Below are positions 8,170 through 16,847 of a stretch of 64,000 nucleotides of DNA, piece by piece (the stretch's first letter is position 1; each line of letters opens with the position of its first letter). Source of the DNA: Duganella levis. GTDB lineage: Bacteria; Pseudomonadota; Gammaproteobacteria; Burkholderiales; Burkholderiaceae_D. The translations under genes were made by a program, and so were the position numbers. The stretch covers positions 1 to 64,000 of the forward strand of contig NZ_WWCT01000020.1 of assembly GCF_009857605.1 (NCBI RefSeq). The letters are read 5' to 3'. The notes beneath the pieces were generated by a model. It saw only the letters and a list, made by a program, of their open reading frames with translations, did no database searches and was not told the origin of the DNA.

Positions 8170-8749
8170 GAATTTGATTATCAAGGGCCGCGAAGTGGTC
8201 GAAGACGACTGGCAGGTGCTGCGCCTGGCCGAACCGGTGGACGGCGCGCCAGTGCACGATCCGGCCACGGTCAGCGTCCCGGCCGGCAAATTCATCGTGC
8301 CACTGAGCCTGTGGCTGGTGCAGCGCGAAGTGCTGGCGGCGCGTACCGCCGCCGGCGAGATCGCCGTCTGGATCGCCTCCGACGAACGTGCGGAAACGCT
8401 GAAAGACCTGCTGGACCAGTTCCCGCTGATCGCCGTCGACTTCCCGAAATTCACCGATGGCCGCGGCTACTCAATCGCCTACAACCTGCGCACCCGCCTG
8501 GGCTGGACCGGCGAACTGCGCGCCGTCGGCGACGTGCTGCGCGACCAGCTGTTCTCGATGCAGCGGGTCGGCTTTGACGCCTACTCGGTGCGCTCGGACC
8601 GCGACGTCCACGATGCGCTGAAAGGCCTGTCCGACTTCTCCGAAACCTATCAGGCTTCGGTAGACCAGAAGGTGCCGCTGTTCCGCCGCCACGCACGCCC
8701 TGTGCCGAATGTCGCGGCGGCAGCCAACAACGACGGCGCCGGTATTTGA
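8162..8749 (+). CDS. DUF934 family protein of the sulfate operon
   Basis: Protein of 195 residues belonging to the DUF934 group that in proteobacteria commonly sits between cysI and cysH. I chose the second ATG (8162) because AGGAGAGG lies 6 bases before it; the ATG at 8156 is too close. It overlaps the end of cysI by 8 bases, which points to coupled translation. Conserved-looking stretches include DFPKFTDGRGYSIAYNLR and the C-terminal FSETYQASVDQKVPLFRR. The biochemical role is not established; context suggests a helper of sulfite or APS reduction. Confidence 0.85.
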   Translation: MSKNLIIKGREVVEDDWQVLRLAEPVDGAPVHDPATVSVPAGKFIVPLSLWLVQREVLAARTAAGEIAVWIASDERAETLKDLLDQFPLIAVDFPKFTDGRGYSIAYNLRTRLGWTGELRAVGDVLRDQLFSMQRVGFDAYSVRSDRDVHDALKGLSDFSETYQASVDQKVPLFRRHARPVPNVAAAANNDGAGI

Positions 8750-8760
8750 TTGGAATTAAA

Positions 8761-9477
8761 ATGAGTGACCTGAGCAAGCTGATTGCGGACACGCGCTCCA
8801 CGCTGTCCCGCATCGCCAGCGATTTTTCCCCGGCCGTTTTCGCCTCGTCGCTGGCGGCCGAAGACATGGTGTTGACCGATTTGATCCTGAAGGGCCAGTA
8901 CGACATCGGCATCTTCTCGCTGGAAACCGGCCGCCTGCACAAGGAAACGCTGGCCATGCTGGACAAGGTGAAAGAACACTACGGCTACGAGATCGCGGTG
9001 TACAAGCCGCAAACCGAAGCGGTCGACGCCTACGTCGCGCAGAATGGCCTGAACGCCTTCTACGACAGCGTCGAGATGCGCAAGGAGTGCTGCCGCATCC
9101 GCAAGGTCGAGCCGCTGGGCCGCGCGCTGCTGGGCAAGAAAGCCTGGGTTACCGGCCAGCGCCGCGCCCAAGCCGCCACGCGCGGTTCGCTGATGGTGGA
9201 AGAGGATGATCCGGGCCACTTCATGACCAAGTTTAATCCGCTGGCCGATTGGTCCGAGGAAGACGTCTGGCAGTACATCCGCGACAACGGCGTGCCGTAC
9301 AACGCGCTGCACGACCAGGGCTACCCGTCGATCGGCTGCGAACCGTGTACCCGCGCCATCCAGCCGGGCGAAGATGTCCGCGCCGGCCGCTGGTGGTGGG
9401 AAAACCCGGAATCGAAAGAATGCGGCCTGCACGTCGTTGACGGCAAACTGATACGCATTAAATCTGTCGCAGCATAA
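8761..9477 (+). CDS. assimilatory APS reductase (CysH, Fe-S type)
   Basis: Thioredoxin-dependent reductase of 238 residues. The cysteine pairs of a [4Fe-4S] cluster are present (C110-C111 in KECCRIRKVEPL, C193 and C196 in IGCEPCTR). These mark the APS-reducing rather than the cluster-free PAPS-reducing type, in line with the absence of cysC nearby. The catalytic C221 lies in the C-terminal ECGLH motif. The nucleotide-binding area includes SLAAEDMVLTDL and FSLETGRLH. The start is the ATG at 8761; a TTG at 8746 would overlap DUF934 and has no ribosome site. Product: sulfite for CysI. Confidence 0.93.
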   Translation: MSDLSKLIADTRSTLSRIASDFSPAVFASSLAAEDMVLTDLILKGQYDIGIFSLETGRLHKETLAMLDKVKEHYGYEIAVYKPQTEAVDAYVAQNGLNAFYDSVEMRKECCRIRKVEPLGRALLGKKAWVTGQRRAQAATRGSLMVEEDDPGHFMTKFNPLADWSEEDVWQYIRDNGVPYNALHDQGYPSIGCEPCTRAIQPGEDVRAGRWWWENPESKECGLHVVDGKLIRIKSVAA

Positions 9478-9497
9478 GATGCTTTGAAAGAGATCCA

Positions 9498-10427
9498 ATG
9501 AACGCTTTAGTAGAAAACAATGTGCACGTGAATGCGCGCCACCTCGATGCTTTGGAATCCGAAGCGATCCACATCATGCGCGAAGTCGCGGCCGAATGCA
9601 GCAACCCTGCCCTGCTGTTCTCGGGCGGTAAAGACTCGGTGGTCCTGCTGCGTATCGCCGAAAAGGCTTTCCGCCCTGGCAAATTCCCGTTCCCGCTGGT
9701 GCACGTCGACACCGGCCATAACTTCCCGGAAGTGATCACCTTCCGCGACAAGCGCGTGGCTGAACTGGGCGAACGCCTGATCGTCGGTTCGGTCGAAGAA
9801 TCGATCCGCAAGGGCACCGTGCGTCTGCGTAATCCGCAAACCGATTCGCGCAACGCCGCGCAAGCCGTGACGCTGCTAGAAACCATCGCCGAACATGGCT
9901 TCGACGCCTGCATCGGCGGCGCCCGCCGCGACGAAGAGAAGGCCCGCGCCAAGGAACGCATCTTCTCCTTCCGCGACGAATTCGGCCAGTGGGATCCAAA
10001 GTCGCAACGCCCGGAACTGTGGGACCTGTATAACACCCGCGTCCATCCAGGCGAAAACATGCGCGTGTTCCCGATCTCGAATTGGACCGAGCTGGATGTG
10101 TGGCAGTACATCGCCCGCGAAAAACTGGAACTGCCGCCGATCTACTTCGCCCACGAGCGTGAAGTCATTCCGCGCAACGGCCTGCTGGTGCCGCTGACCG
10201 ACCTGACGCCGCCACGCGAAGGCGAGACCGTCGAAAAACAAGTGGTGCGTTTCCGTACCGTCGGCGATATCTCCTGCACCTGCCCTGTGTCCTCGGACGC
10301 GGTGACGCTGGAGCAGATCATCGCTGAAACCGCGATCACGCAAGTGACCGAACGCGGCGCCACCCGCATGGACGACCAGACGTCCGAAGCTTCGATGGAA
10401 ATCCGTAAAAAAGCAGGATACTTCTAA
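9498..10427 (+). CDS. sulfate adenylyltransferase subunit 2 (CysD)
   Basis: ATP sulfurylase catalytic subunit, 309 residues, making APS from ATP and sulfate with CysN. The PP-loop motif SGGKDS appears near residue 43, followed by VHVDTGHNFPEVI and GARRDEEKARAKERIFSFRD, both family signatures. The C-terminal RFRTVGDISCTCPV run is typical. It starts 20 bases after cysH and overlaps cysN by one base (TAATG), so the pair is translationally coupled. Confidence 0.97.
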   Translation: MNALVENNVHVNARHLDALESEAIHIMREVAAECSNPALLFSGGKDSVVLLRIAEKAFRPGKFPFPLVHVDTGHNFPEVITFRDKRVAELGERLIVGSVEESIRKGTVRLRNPQTDSRNAAQAVTLLETIAEHGFDACIGGARRDEEKARAKERIFSFRDEFGQWDPKSQRPELWDLYNTRVHPGENMRVFPISNWTELDVWQYIAREKLELPPIYFAHEREVIPRNGLLVPLTDLTPPREGETVEKQVVRFRTVGDISCTCPVSSDAVTLEQIIAETAITQVTERGATRMDDQTSEASMEIRKKAGYF

Positions 10428-11719
10428 TGACCACCAATACCAACGAACAAAGCCTGCTGCGTTTTATCACCGCCGGTTCCGTCGATGACGGTAAATCCAC
10501 GCTGATCGGCCGCCTGCTGTTCGACAGCAAAGGCATCTTCGCCGACCAGCTGGACGCCATGTCGCGCTCCAAGCACAAACGCACCGTCGGCGACGCCGTC
10601 GACCTGTCGCTGCTGACCGACGGCCTGGAAGCCGAACGCGAACAAGGCATCACCATCGACGTGGCCTACCGCTACTTCGCCACGCCGAAGCGCAAATTCA
10701 TCATCGCCGACACGCCGGGCCACGAGCAGTACACCCGCAACATGGTGACCGGCGCTTCGACCGCCGATGCCGTGATCATCCTGGTGGACGTCTCCAAAGT
10801 GAAGCTGCGCGAAGATGGCGGCGTCGATCTGCTGATCCAGACCAAGCGCCACTCGACCATTGCGCACCTGCTGCAAATCGAGCACGTGATCGTCGCCGTC
10901 AACAAGATGGACCTGGTGAACTACGACCAGGACATCTACAACCGCATCGTCAAGGCGTACGGCGAGTTTGCCGCGTCGCTGGGCCTGAAGGACATCACGC
11001 CGATTCCGCTGTCTGCGCTGAGCGGCGAAAACGTGGTTGACCGCACCGAGAAGCTGGACTGGTATCAAGGCCCGACCTTGATCGAGCTGCTGGAATCGCT
11101 GTCGGTGTACGACGAATCGCACGATGCGCCGTTCCGCTTCCCGGTGCAGCTGGTGGCGCGCCACAACGGCCACGAAGCCAACGACTTCCGCGGCTACATG
11201 GGCCGCATCGAAGCCGGCAAGGTATCGGTGGGCGACAAGCTGGTGGTGCAGCCGTCCGGCCAGAGCGCGACCGTCAAGGACATCGTCACGCTGGAAGGTT
11301 CGCACCAATCGGCGGTGGTGGGCCAGTCGGTCACGCTGCTGCTGGACGAATACCTGGACATTTCGCGCGGCGACCTGCTGGCCAGCGCCGATCGTCCGGC
11401 CACGCAGCTGAAACAGTTGAAGGCAGATGTATGCTGGATGTCCGACGAACCGCTGGACGCGCGCCGCAAGTACTGGATCAAGCACGGCACCAAGCAGACG
11501 TCGGCCAAGGTCAAGGCGATTGAATCGCTGCTGGACATCAACACCCAGCAGCGCCATCCCGCCGAAGGCCTGAAGCTGAACGACATCGCCACCATCGAAC
11601 TGGCGGTGCAGCAGCCGTTGGCGGCCGACGCCTACAGCGACATCCGCGCCACCGGCGCCTTCATCCTGATCGATGAAGTGACGCACCAGACCGTCGCCGC
11701 CGGCATGATCCGCCTGTAA
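10427..11719 (+). CDS. sulfate adenylyltransferase subunit 1 (CysN)
   Basis: GTPase subunit of ATP sulfurylase, 430 residues. The translation-factor GTPase domain has G1 (GSVDDGKSTL), G3 (DTPGHEQ) and G4 (NKMD), followed by EF-Tu-like beta-barrel domains 2 and 3. GTP hydrolysis drives APS formation by CysD. There is no C-terminal APS kinase (CysC) extension, so this is the stand-alone form and matches the APS-type CysH upstream. It ends 5 bases before cobA. Confidence 0.97.
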   Translation: MTTNTNEQSLLRFITAGSVDDGKSTLIGRLLFDSKGIFADQLDAMSRSKHKRTVGDAVDLSLLTDGLEAEREQGITIDVAYRYFATPKRKFIIADTPGHEQYTRNMVTGASTADAVIILVDVSKVKLREDGGVDLLIQTKRHSTIAHLLQIEHVIVAVNKMDLVNYDQDIYNRIVKAYGEFAASLGLKDITPIPLSALSGENVVDRTEKLDWYQGPTLIELLESLSVYDESHDAPFRFPVQLVARHNGHEANDFRGYMGRIEAGKVSVGDKLVVQPSGQSATVKDIVTLEGSHQSAVVGQSVTLLLDEYLDISRGDLLASADRPATQLKQLKADVCWMSDEPLDARRKYWIKHGTKQTSAKVKAIESLLDINTQQRHPAEGLKLNDIATIELAVQQPLAADAYSDIRATGAFILIDEVTHQTVAAGMIRL

Positions 11720-11724
11720 GCACC

Positions 11725-12480
11725 ATGCCCGGCAAGGTCTATCTCATCGGCGCGGGGCCCGGCGCCCAGGATCTCATCACCGTGCGCGGCGCGCGCCTGC
11801 TGGCGCAAGCCGACATCGTGCTGCACGACGCGCTGGTGACGCCCGAGATGCTGGAACTGTGCCCGCAAGCGGAGAAGATCCCGGTCGGCAAACGCAGCGG
11901 CCAACGCTCGGTGGCGCAGCAGGTCATCAACCAGCAACTGGTGGATGCCGCGCAGCGCGCCGGGCTGGTGGTGCGCCTCAAAGGCGGCGACCCGATGCTG
12001 TTCGGCCGCGCCGACGAAGAGCTGCGCGCGCTGGAGGAAGCCGGCATCGAAGCCGACATCGTCCCCGGCATCACCACCGCGCTGGCCGCAGCAGCAGCCA
12101 CCCGGCAGCCGCTGACCAAACGCGGTGTGGCGCGCAGCGTGGCCTTTTTCACCTCATCCACCGCGCCAGAACACGCGGACCACGACGCCATTCCGGAAAC
12201 CGACACGCTGGTGCAGTACATGGGCGGCCGCGAAGCCATCGCCACCGCCGAGCGCCTGCTGGCCCACGGCCACGCGCCGGACAAGCCGGTGGTGGTAATC
12301 GAAAACGTCAGCCGTGCCGACCAGCAGATTCACCGCATCGACATCGCCCAGCTGACGCAAGGTCTCGGCACGCCGCACGGCCCGGTGCTGGTGATGATCG
12401 GCGAAGCGATGCGCCCTCGCCCGCACCAGCGGCTTAATACAGAGAGTAGCGGCCCAATAGCCGCCCAACTCCGCGCCTGA
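11725..12480 (+). CDS. uroporphyrinogen-III C-methyltransferase (SUMT)
   Basis: Makes precorrin-2 from uroporphyrinogen III using two SAM, the first step toward siroheme; 251 residues. Family motifs are the N-terminal GAGPGAQDLITVRGA, VGKRSG, the VRLKGGDPMLFGR loop and VPGITTALAAAA. It is the single-domain form, so precorrin-2 dehydrogenase must be elsewhere. As last gene of the sulfate operon it fits supply of the CysI cofactor. The last ~20 residues are a low-similarity tail. Confidence 0.93.
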   Translation: MPGKVYLIGAGPGAQDLITVRGARLLAQADIVLHDALVTPEMLELCPQAEKIPVGKRSGQRSVAQQVINQQLVDAAQRAGLVVRLKGGDPMLFGRADEELRALEEAGIEADIVPGITTALAAAAATRQPLTKRGVARSVAFFTSSTAPEHADHDAIPETDTLVQYMGGREAIATAERLLAHGHAPDKPVVVIENVSRADQQIHRIDIAQLTQGLGTPHGPVLVMIGEAMRPRPHQRLNTESSGPIAAQLRA

Positions 12481-12529
12481 CTTCCCGCGTTCGGTATTAA
12501 AATGTCCACTCACACCACAAGAGGTAGTA

Positions 12530-13252
12530 ATGGACATTGTTCAACGACTGGAACGCGCCTGGAACGCCCACGACACCGGCCAATTTGAAGCCGCTCTGCA
12601 GGACTACACCTGGCTGTTCGACGCCACCGCCAACGATGCGGAAACCACCTCGCTGCGACTGTCGTACGTGCTGGCCGCGTGGGCCAGGCTTGCAGAAGAA
12701 TACCTGCCCGCGCGCCAGGCGCTGGTAGCGGAACGCGACCGCCTCACTGCCCAATTGCTAGCCGCCCCCACCGACGTTGGCACCTTCAACGACATCAGCG
12801 TCATCAACGACAAGCTGGGCGACTTGCAAAACACCTATCACCTGTTCCAGCAACTGCCGGACGCGCTGGCGCAGCAAACCGCCCACATTGCGCTGCCGGC
12901 GCTGATGGTGTGCGGCGACTACACGCTGGCGCGCCGCTACCTGCCGGACCCGGAGCAGCACCTGGCGGCGGCCGCTACCCATCTGAATGAGCAAAAGAGC
13001 CATATCAACGTGCTGACGCACGAAGGCATGGCCGAGCTGCTGGCCGACGTTTTCAACTACATCACCGAAGTAGCCTTGGTACTGGACTTGCTGACCGGCT
13101 GCGGCGATACTGCTGCGGCGGAGCGCGCGCGCCAGCAGGCTGTCAACCTGGTGCACGCGCCCGAAGCGCGCGCCTGCGTGCAAGCGGAGCTGGATGCTCC
13201 CGGCACCACGCTGGACGCCATGGTTGAACTACAAAATTCGGTGACTGCATAG
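12530..13252 (+). CDS. hypothetical protein, helical/TPR-like
   Basis: Unrecognised soluble protein of 240 residues. It is almost entirely predicted helical and alanine/leucine-rich. The first part (WNAHDTGQFEAALQDYTWLFDATANDAET) resembles a tetratricopeptide-like helical pair. No signal peptide, membrane segment or catalytic motif is visible. AGAGGT 6 bases upstream supports the ATG. It overlaps the next gene by one base (TAGTG), so it is probably co-translated with the cyclotransferase-like protein, but the two have no obvious shared function. Confidence 0.7.
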   Translation: MDIVQRLERAWNAHDTGQFEAALQDYTWLFDATANDAETTSLRLSYVLAAWARLAEEYLPARQALVAERDRLTAQLLAAPTDVGTFNDISVINDKLGDLQNTYHLFQQLPDALAQQTAHIALPALMVCGDYTLARRYLPDPEQHLAAAATHLNEQKSHINVLTHEGMAELLADVFNYITEVALVLDLLTGCGDTAAAERARQQAVNLVHAPEARACVQAELDAPGTTLDAMVELQNSVTA

Positions 13253-14022
13253 TGAAAAAGATTTACGCTCAAGCCCTCCTTCTCGCCTCCCTGCTGCCTG
13301 CCGCCGCGTCCTATGCGGCGCTGCCCACCTACGATTTCAAGGTGGTGCGCAGCTATCCGCACGATACGCAAGCCTTCACCGAAGGCCTGCTGTATCGCGA
13401 CGGCTTCCTGTACGAGAGCACGGGCCTGAACGGCAAATCGTCGATCCGCAAAGTGGACCTGGCCAGCGGCAAGGTCTTGCAGAGCAAGGACATCCCGCCG
13501 CAGTATTTCGGTGAGGGCCTGACGGTATGGGGCGATACGCTGGTCGGCCTGACCTGGCAGACGCAGACCGGCTTCGTGTTCGACCTGAAGACGTTTGAAC
13601 TGAAGAGCCAGTTCGCCTATCCCGGCGAAGGCTGGGGTCTGGCGCAGAACGGCAAGGAACTGGTGATGAGCGACGGCAGCGCCACGCTGCGCTTCCTCGA
13701 TCCCAAGACCTTCCTCGAAGTGCGGCGCGTCAAGGTGACGGCGGACGGCATCGCCGTCAACCAGCTGAACGAACTGGAAGTGGTGGACGGCGAAATCTTC
13801 GCCAACATCTGGCACACCAACACCATCGCCCGCATCGACCAGAACACCGGCAAGATCACCGGCTGGATCGACTTCAGCAAACTGTATCCCGATGCCGGCA
13901 AAGGCCCGAACGCCGAAAACGTCATGAACGGCATCGCCTACGATGCCGACAAAAAGCGCCTGTTCGTCACCGGCAAACTGTGGCCAAAAATTTACGAAGT
14001 CAAAATCGTCCCGCGCAAATAA
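13252..14022 (+). CDS. glutaminyl-peptide cyclotransferase (secreted)
   Basis: Predicted beta-propeller glutaminyl cyclase, 256 residues, converting N-terminal glutamine to pyroglutamate on exported peptides. A signal peptide (about 1-22, ending SYA) is followed by the family opening YDFKVVRSYPHDTQAFTEGLLY. Later family blocks are ESTGLNGKSSIRKVDL, GEGLTVWGD, NELEVVDGEIFANIW and NVMNGIAYD. The start codon is GTG, overlapping the preceding stop. The function rests on family resemblance. Confidence 0.85.
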   Translation: MKKIYAQALLLASLLPAAASYAALPTYDFKVVRSYPHDTQAFTEGLLYRDGFLYESTGLNGKSSIRKVDLASGKVLQSKDIPPQYFGEGLTVWGDTLVGLTWQTQTGFVFDLKTFELKSQFAYPGEGWGLAQNGKELVMSDGSATLRFLDPKTFLEVRRVKVTADGIAVNQLNELEVVDGEIFANIWHTNTIARIDQNTGKITGWIDFSKLYPDAGKGPNAENVMNGIAYDADKKRLFVTGKLWPKIYEVKIVPRK

Positions 14023-14032
14023 GCGCGCAACG

Positions 14033-14506
14033 TCAGTTGGACTTTGAACGCGTCGCCCACGCGACGACTGCAATGCCTGCCGCCACAATCAACGCATCCT
14101 CAATCAAGCCGCTGCGGGTCTGGCCGATACTGGCCATGGCGCGCTTGCGGGCGGCTAGCGTCAGGTAAGCCAGCGGCACAGCGGTTGCCACTGCCACCGC
14201 AGCGCCAGCCGCCTCCTTGCCCTTCGGCGCCAGCGCGGAACCGGCAATGCCGGCACTCGCCACGCGCGCCGTCAGGCCGAGGAACACCGTGCGATCCGGC
14301 GCGGTCTTCATTTTGTCGCCAAACAGTTCGCCGGCGCCCATCGCCAGCGCGCCGTATTTGAACAGCGGACGATCCAGCAGGAACAGTTCACCGCTGGTCT
14401 TGCGGTGCGCGAGACGCGCCGCTGCGAGGGTCGCCATCGGCGTCATGGAGCGCGCACTGGCGACGGCGCCGATCAGGGCGGAGGAAAGAAGGCTGCGAAT
14501 AGTCAT
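14033..14506 (-). CDS. DUF4126-like membrane protein
   Basis: Small membrane protein of 157 residues with an alanine-rich, multi-helix profile. The SMTPMATLAAARLAHRK region, GELFGDKMKTAPDRTVFLGLTARVASAGIAGSAL and the C-terminal hydrophobic helix resemble the DUF4126 family. Function unknown. It lies 82 bases downstream of the motA-like gene, in the position where motB would be expected. Confidence 0.7.
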   Translation of the reverse strand: MTIRSLLSSALIGAVASARSMTPMATLAAARLAHRKTSGELFLLDRPLFKYGALAMGAGELFGDKMKTAPDRTVFLGLTARVASAGIAGSALAPKGKEAAGAAVAVATAVPLAYLTLAARKRAMASIGQTRSGLIEDALIVAAGIAVVAWATRSKSN

Positions 14507-14588
14507 CTGGCGAGCTCCTATGTCTGTGAAATTACAGTCTAGGAGCTATTTCGCATTCCCTCTGTTAGGTAAAGCATATAGCGTGGCG

Positions 14589-15308
14589 CTACCTGGATTT
14601 CTGCTGCTTGAAATGGCTCTCCATTTCGGCGAACGAAGGCCGCTGCACGGCGGAGATGAGTTTGCGGCCAAACTCCACCGCCAGCGTCGGCGCGTAGCCG
14701 TTCAGGCTTGCGATCAGCGTCACCTTCACGCACTGATAAATCTTGGTCGACTCCTGCAGCTTGCGTTCCAGCAGACTGGCGATCGGGCCGAAGACGCCAT
14801 ACGCCAGCTTGGTAATCGCGTGGATCGGGATTTCGCCGTCCTGGTGATGGACTTCGATTTCGTTGTCCATCAGGTTCTCGATCTGGAACGGGTCCATATT
14901 CCCGGACACCATCAGCCGCAGGTAATCGGTAATGAACTCGGTGAGGTGGTGATCAGCCAGGATGGAAGGGAATTTGACGAACAGCGCGCTCTGTTCCGGA
15001 TTGTCGATATCCGACTCCACCGACATCAGCCCTTCCTTGCGGATTTTGCCGAGAATGTCGTACAACAGGGACAGCAGGTCGAGGTACAGCGCGTTGGTCT
15101 GCTTCGGGCCCTGGAACAAAGTGGGAATGGCGGCGACGGTGGCGCGCATCGCCTTGGCGTCGTTGGAGATGACGAACGCCCCCAGCGCGCCGCCGGCAAT
15201 CATCAGCAATTCATACGGCTGATACAGCGGGCCGAGATGGCCGCCTTCCAGCACGAAGCCGCCGAAGATACCGGCCAGCACAATTGCGACTCCCAATAAA
15301 ACGGCCAT
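14589..15308 (-). CDS. MotA homologue with internal deletion (TM3/TM4 lost)
   Basis: MotA is the proton-channel stator subunit of the flagellar motor, normally about 285-295 residues with four membrane helices. This gene gives 239. TM1, TM2 and the large cytoplasmic loop are intact (GGFVLEGGHLGPLYQPYELLMIAGGA, MVSGNMDPFQIENLMDNEIEVHHQD), and so is the C-terminal tail (ESTKIYQCVKVTLIASLNGYAPTLAVEFGRK). Between them, K167 runs straight into LAYGVFGPIASLLE, so about 47 residues are missing: all of TM3 with its conserved proline, the periplasmic loop and most of TM4. The frame is kept. No motB follows. It is unlikely to form a normal stator. Confidence 0.85.
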   Translation of the reverse strand: MAVLLGVAIVLAGIFGGFVLEGGHLGPLYQPYELLMIAGGALGAFVISNDAKAMRATVAAIPTLFQGPKQTNALYLDLLSLLYDILGKIRKEGLMSVESDIDNPEQSALFVKFPSILADHHLTEFITDYLRLMVSGNMDPFQIENLMDNEIEVHHQDGEIPIHAITKLAYGVFGPIASLLERKLQESTKIYQCVKVTLIASLNGYAPTLAVEFGRKLISAVQRPSFAEMESHFKQQKSR

Positions 15309-15396
15309 GCGTCACCCCGAGTTTATTGCAAGATTTTGACTTTACCACAAGCAACTCGGGTGTTGCTACTAGTACATCGCTGTGTTGCGCTGATGG

Positions 15397-16056
15397 CTAG
15401 GCGGCCAGTGCAAGGCTGTAGCAGGCGTCATTGGCGCAGGCGCCCAGGCGGCGAGCTTCGGGCTGCATGTCCGTGAGCAGTGTCACCACCAGCGGCGCAT
15501 CCATGCCGTTGATGGCGAGCTGAAAACGCCTGACTAGCTCCTTGCTCAATTTCTCTTCCGGCGTCGGCTCCTCGTTCTCCGCGCGCAGACGCTTGCGCGC
15601 ACGGGCCAGGTATTGGCGCGTATTCACCGCCTTGGTACCCAAGGCCGATGCGATGTCGGCGTGATCGCATTCAAAGACTTCGTGCAGCACCAGCGACAGG
15701 CGCTCCTGTGGCGACAAGCGTGACAGCAGACGCGCCAGCGCCTCGCCCAGTTCCGCGCGGCGCAGCAAGACGTCTTCCGGCGACGCTGGCTGCGTCTCGG
15801 GCGTCAGCTCCAGCGCCGTATGCGCCGCCATGGCATCGCGAAGACGCTTGCGCAGACGGTCAATCGACTGATGCTGCACCACGGTGGTCAGCCAAGCGGC
15901 CGGCGTCACCACAGCACCCTGCTGCGCGCCATGCCACTTCAGAAAACAATCCTGCACCACATCCTCGGCCTCCGCCTCGCTGCCGACAATGCGCGCGCTG
16001 ATTGCCTTCAGGCGTGGACGCAGTTGCTCGAACATGGCGCCGTCGCTGTCCATCAT
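15397..16056 (-). CDS. ECF RNA polymerase sigma factor (SigJ/ECF41-like)
   Basis: Extracytoplasmic-function sigma factor of 219 residues. Region 2 includes LRPRLKAISARIVGSEAEAEDVVQDCFLKWH and the -10-recognition part TPAAWLTTVVQHQSIDRLRKR. Region 4 includes LSPQERLSLVLHEVFECDHADIASALGTKAVNTRQYLARARKRL. The ECF41-type groups normally carry a complete SnoaL-like C-terminal domain of roughly 100 residues; here only its start is visible (KELVRRFQLAINGMDAPLVVTLLTD) before an unusual tail ending CANDACYSLALAA. AAGGAG 7 bases before the first ATG supports the start. No anti-sigma gene is adjacent. Confidence 0.82.
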   Translation of the reverse strand: MMDSDGAMFEQLRPRLKAISARIVGSEAEAEDVVQDCFLKWHGAQQGAVVTPAAWLTTVVQHQSIDRLRKRLRDAMAAHTALELTPETQPASPEDVLLRRAELGEALARLLSRLSPQERLSLVLHEVFECDHADIASALGTKAVNTRQYLARARKRLRAENEEPTPEEKLSKELVRRFQLAINGMDAPLVVTLLTDMQPEARRLGACANDACYSLALAA

Positions 16057-16205
16057 GGTGGTTCTCCTTTTGCAGTGAGTATGCCGCTTGACGCTGGACG
16101 ACGGCCAACTGTGACAGGCCAGCGATATTTATTTTTGCCATCACGCCGGCCACTTCCTCAAGCGTCAAGCGGACATCAACTCCACTTTACCGCGAAAGGA
16201 TCATC

Positions 16206-16805
16206 ATGACACTCATCCCAACCGTAATCGAGCACACCAGTCGTGGCGAACGCGCCTTCGACATCTACTCCTGCCTGCTGAAAGAACGCGTGATCTTCCT
16301 GGTGGGCGAAGTGACCGAGCAATCGGCCAACCTGATCGTCGCGCAGCTGCTGTTTCTCGAATCCGACAATCCCGAAAAGGACATCTCACTGTACATCAAC
16401 TCCCCCGGCGGCTCGGTGTATGCCGGCATGGCGATTTACGACACCATGCAGTTCATCCAGCCGGAGGTGTCGACGCTGTGCACGGGCTTTGCAGCCAGCA
16501 TGGGATCGTTCCTGCTGGCGGCTGGCGCCATCGGCAAACGCTACGCGCTGCCCAACGCCCGCATCATGATCCACCAGCCGCACGGCGGCTCGCAAGGCGT
16601 CGCCTCCGACATCGAAATCCAGGCCCGCGAAGTGACCTACCAACGCCACCGTCTCAACACCCTGCTGGCCGAGCGCAGCGGCCAAACGCTGGCGCAAGTC
16701 GAGAAAGACTCCGACCGCGACAACTACATGTCGGCCGCCCAAGCCAGGGAGTACGGCCTGATCGACCACGTCCTCACCACCCGCGCCGTTTGCGCTGCCG
16801 GATAG
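16206..16805 (+). CDS. ClpP serine protease subunit
   Basis: Proteolytic subunit of Clp proteases, 199 residues. The catalytic triad is S98 (GFAASMGSFLL), H123 (MIHQPHGG) and D172 (DRDNYMS). The oxyanion loop GGSVYAGMAIYD is intact. It is not beside tig, clpX or lon, where the main clpP usually lies, so it may be a second ClpP. The clpS-clpA pair sits 36 kb away in this window. AAAGGATC upstream supports the start. It is divergent from the ECF sigma gene. Confidence 0.93.
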   Translation: MTLIPTVIEHTSRGERAFDIYSCLLKERVIFLVGEVTEQSANLIVAQLLFLESDNPEKDISLYINSPGGSVYAGMAIYDTMQFIQPEVSTLCTGFAASMGSFLLAAGAIGKRYALPNARIMIHQPHGGSQGVASDIEIQAREVTYQRHRLNTLLAERSGQTLAQVEKDSDRDNYMSAAQAREYGLIDHVLTTRAVCAAG

Positions 16806-16847
16806 GGTGTGCTAAATTCCCGTAACCAGTTAACAATGCCACCAGCT

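Noticed and set aside
8746..8760. TTG start for cysH giving five extra residues
   Set aside because: Overlaps the DUF934 stop and lacks a ribosome site; the ATG at 8761 fits the family.
15313..15362. Inverted repeat CACCCCGAGTT / AACTCGGGTG upstream of the motA-like gene
   Set aside because: One arm carries an extra base and the loop is about 29 bases; too weak to call without conservation data.
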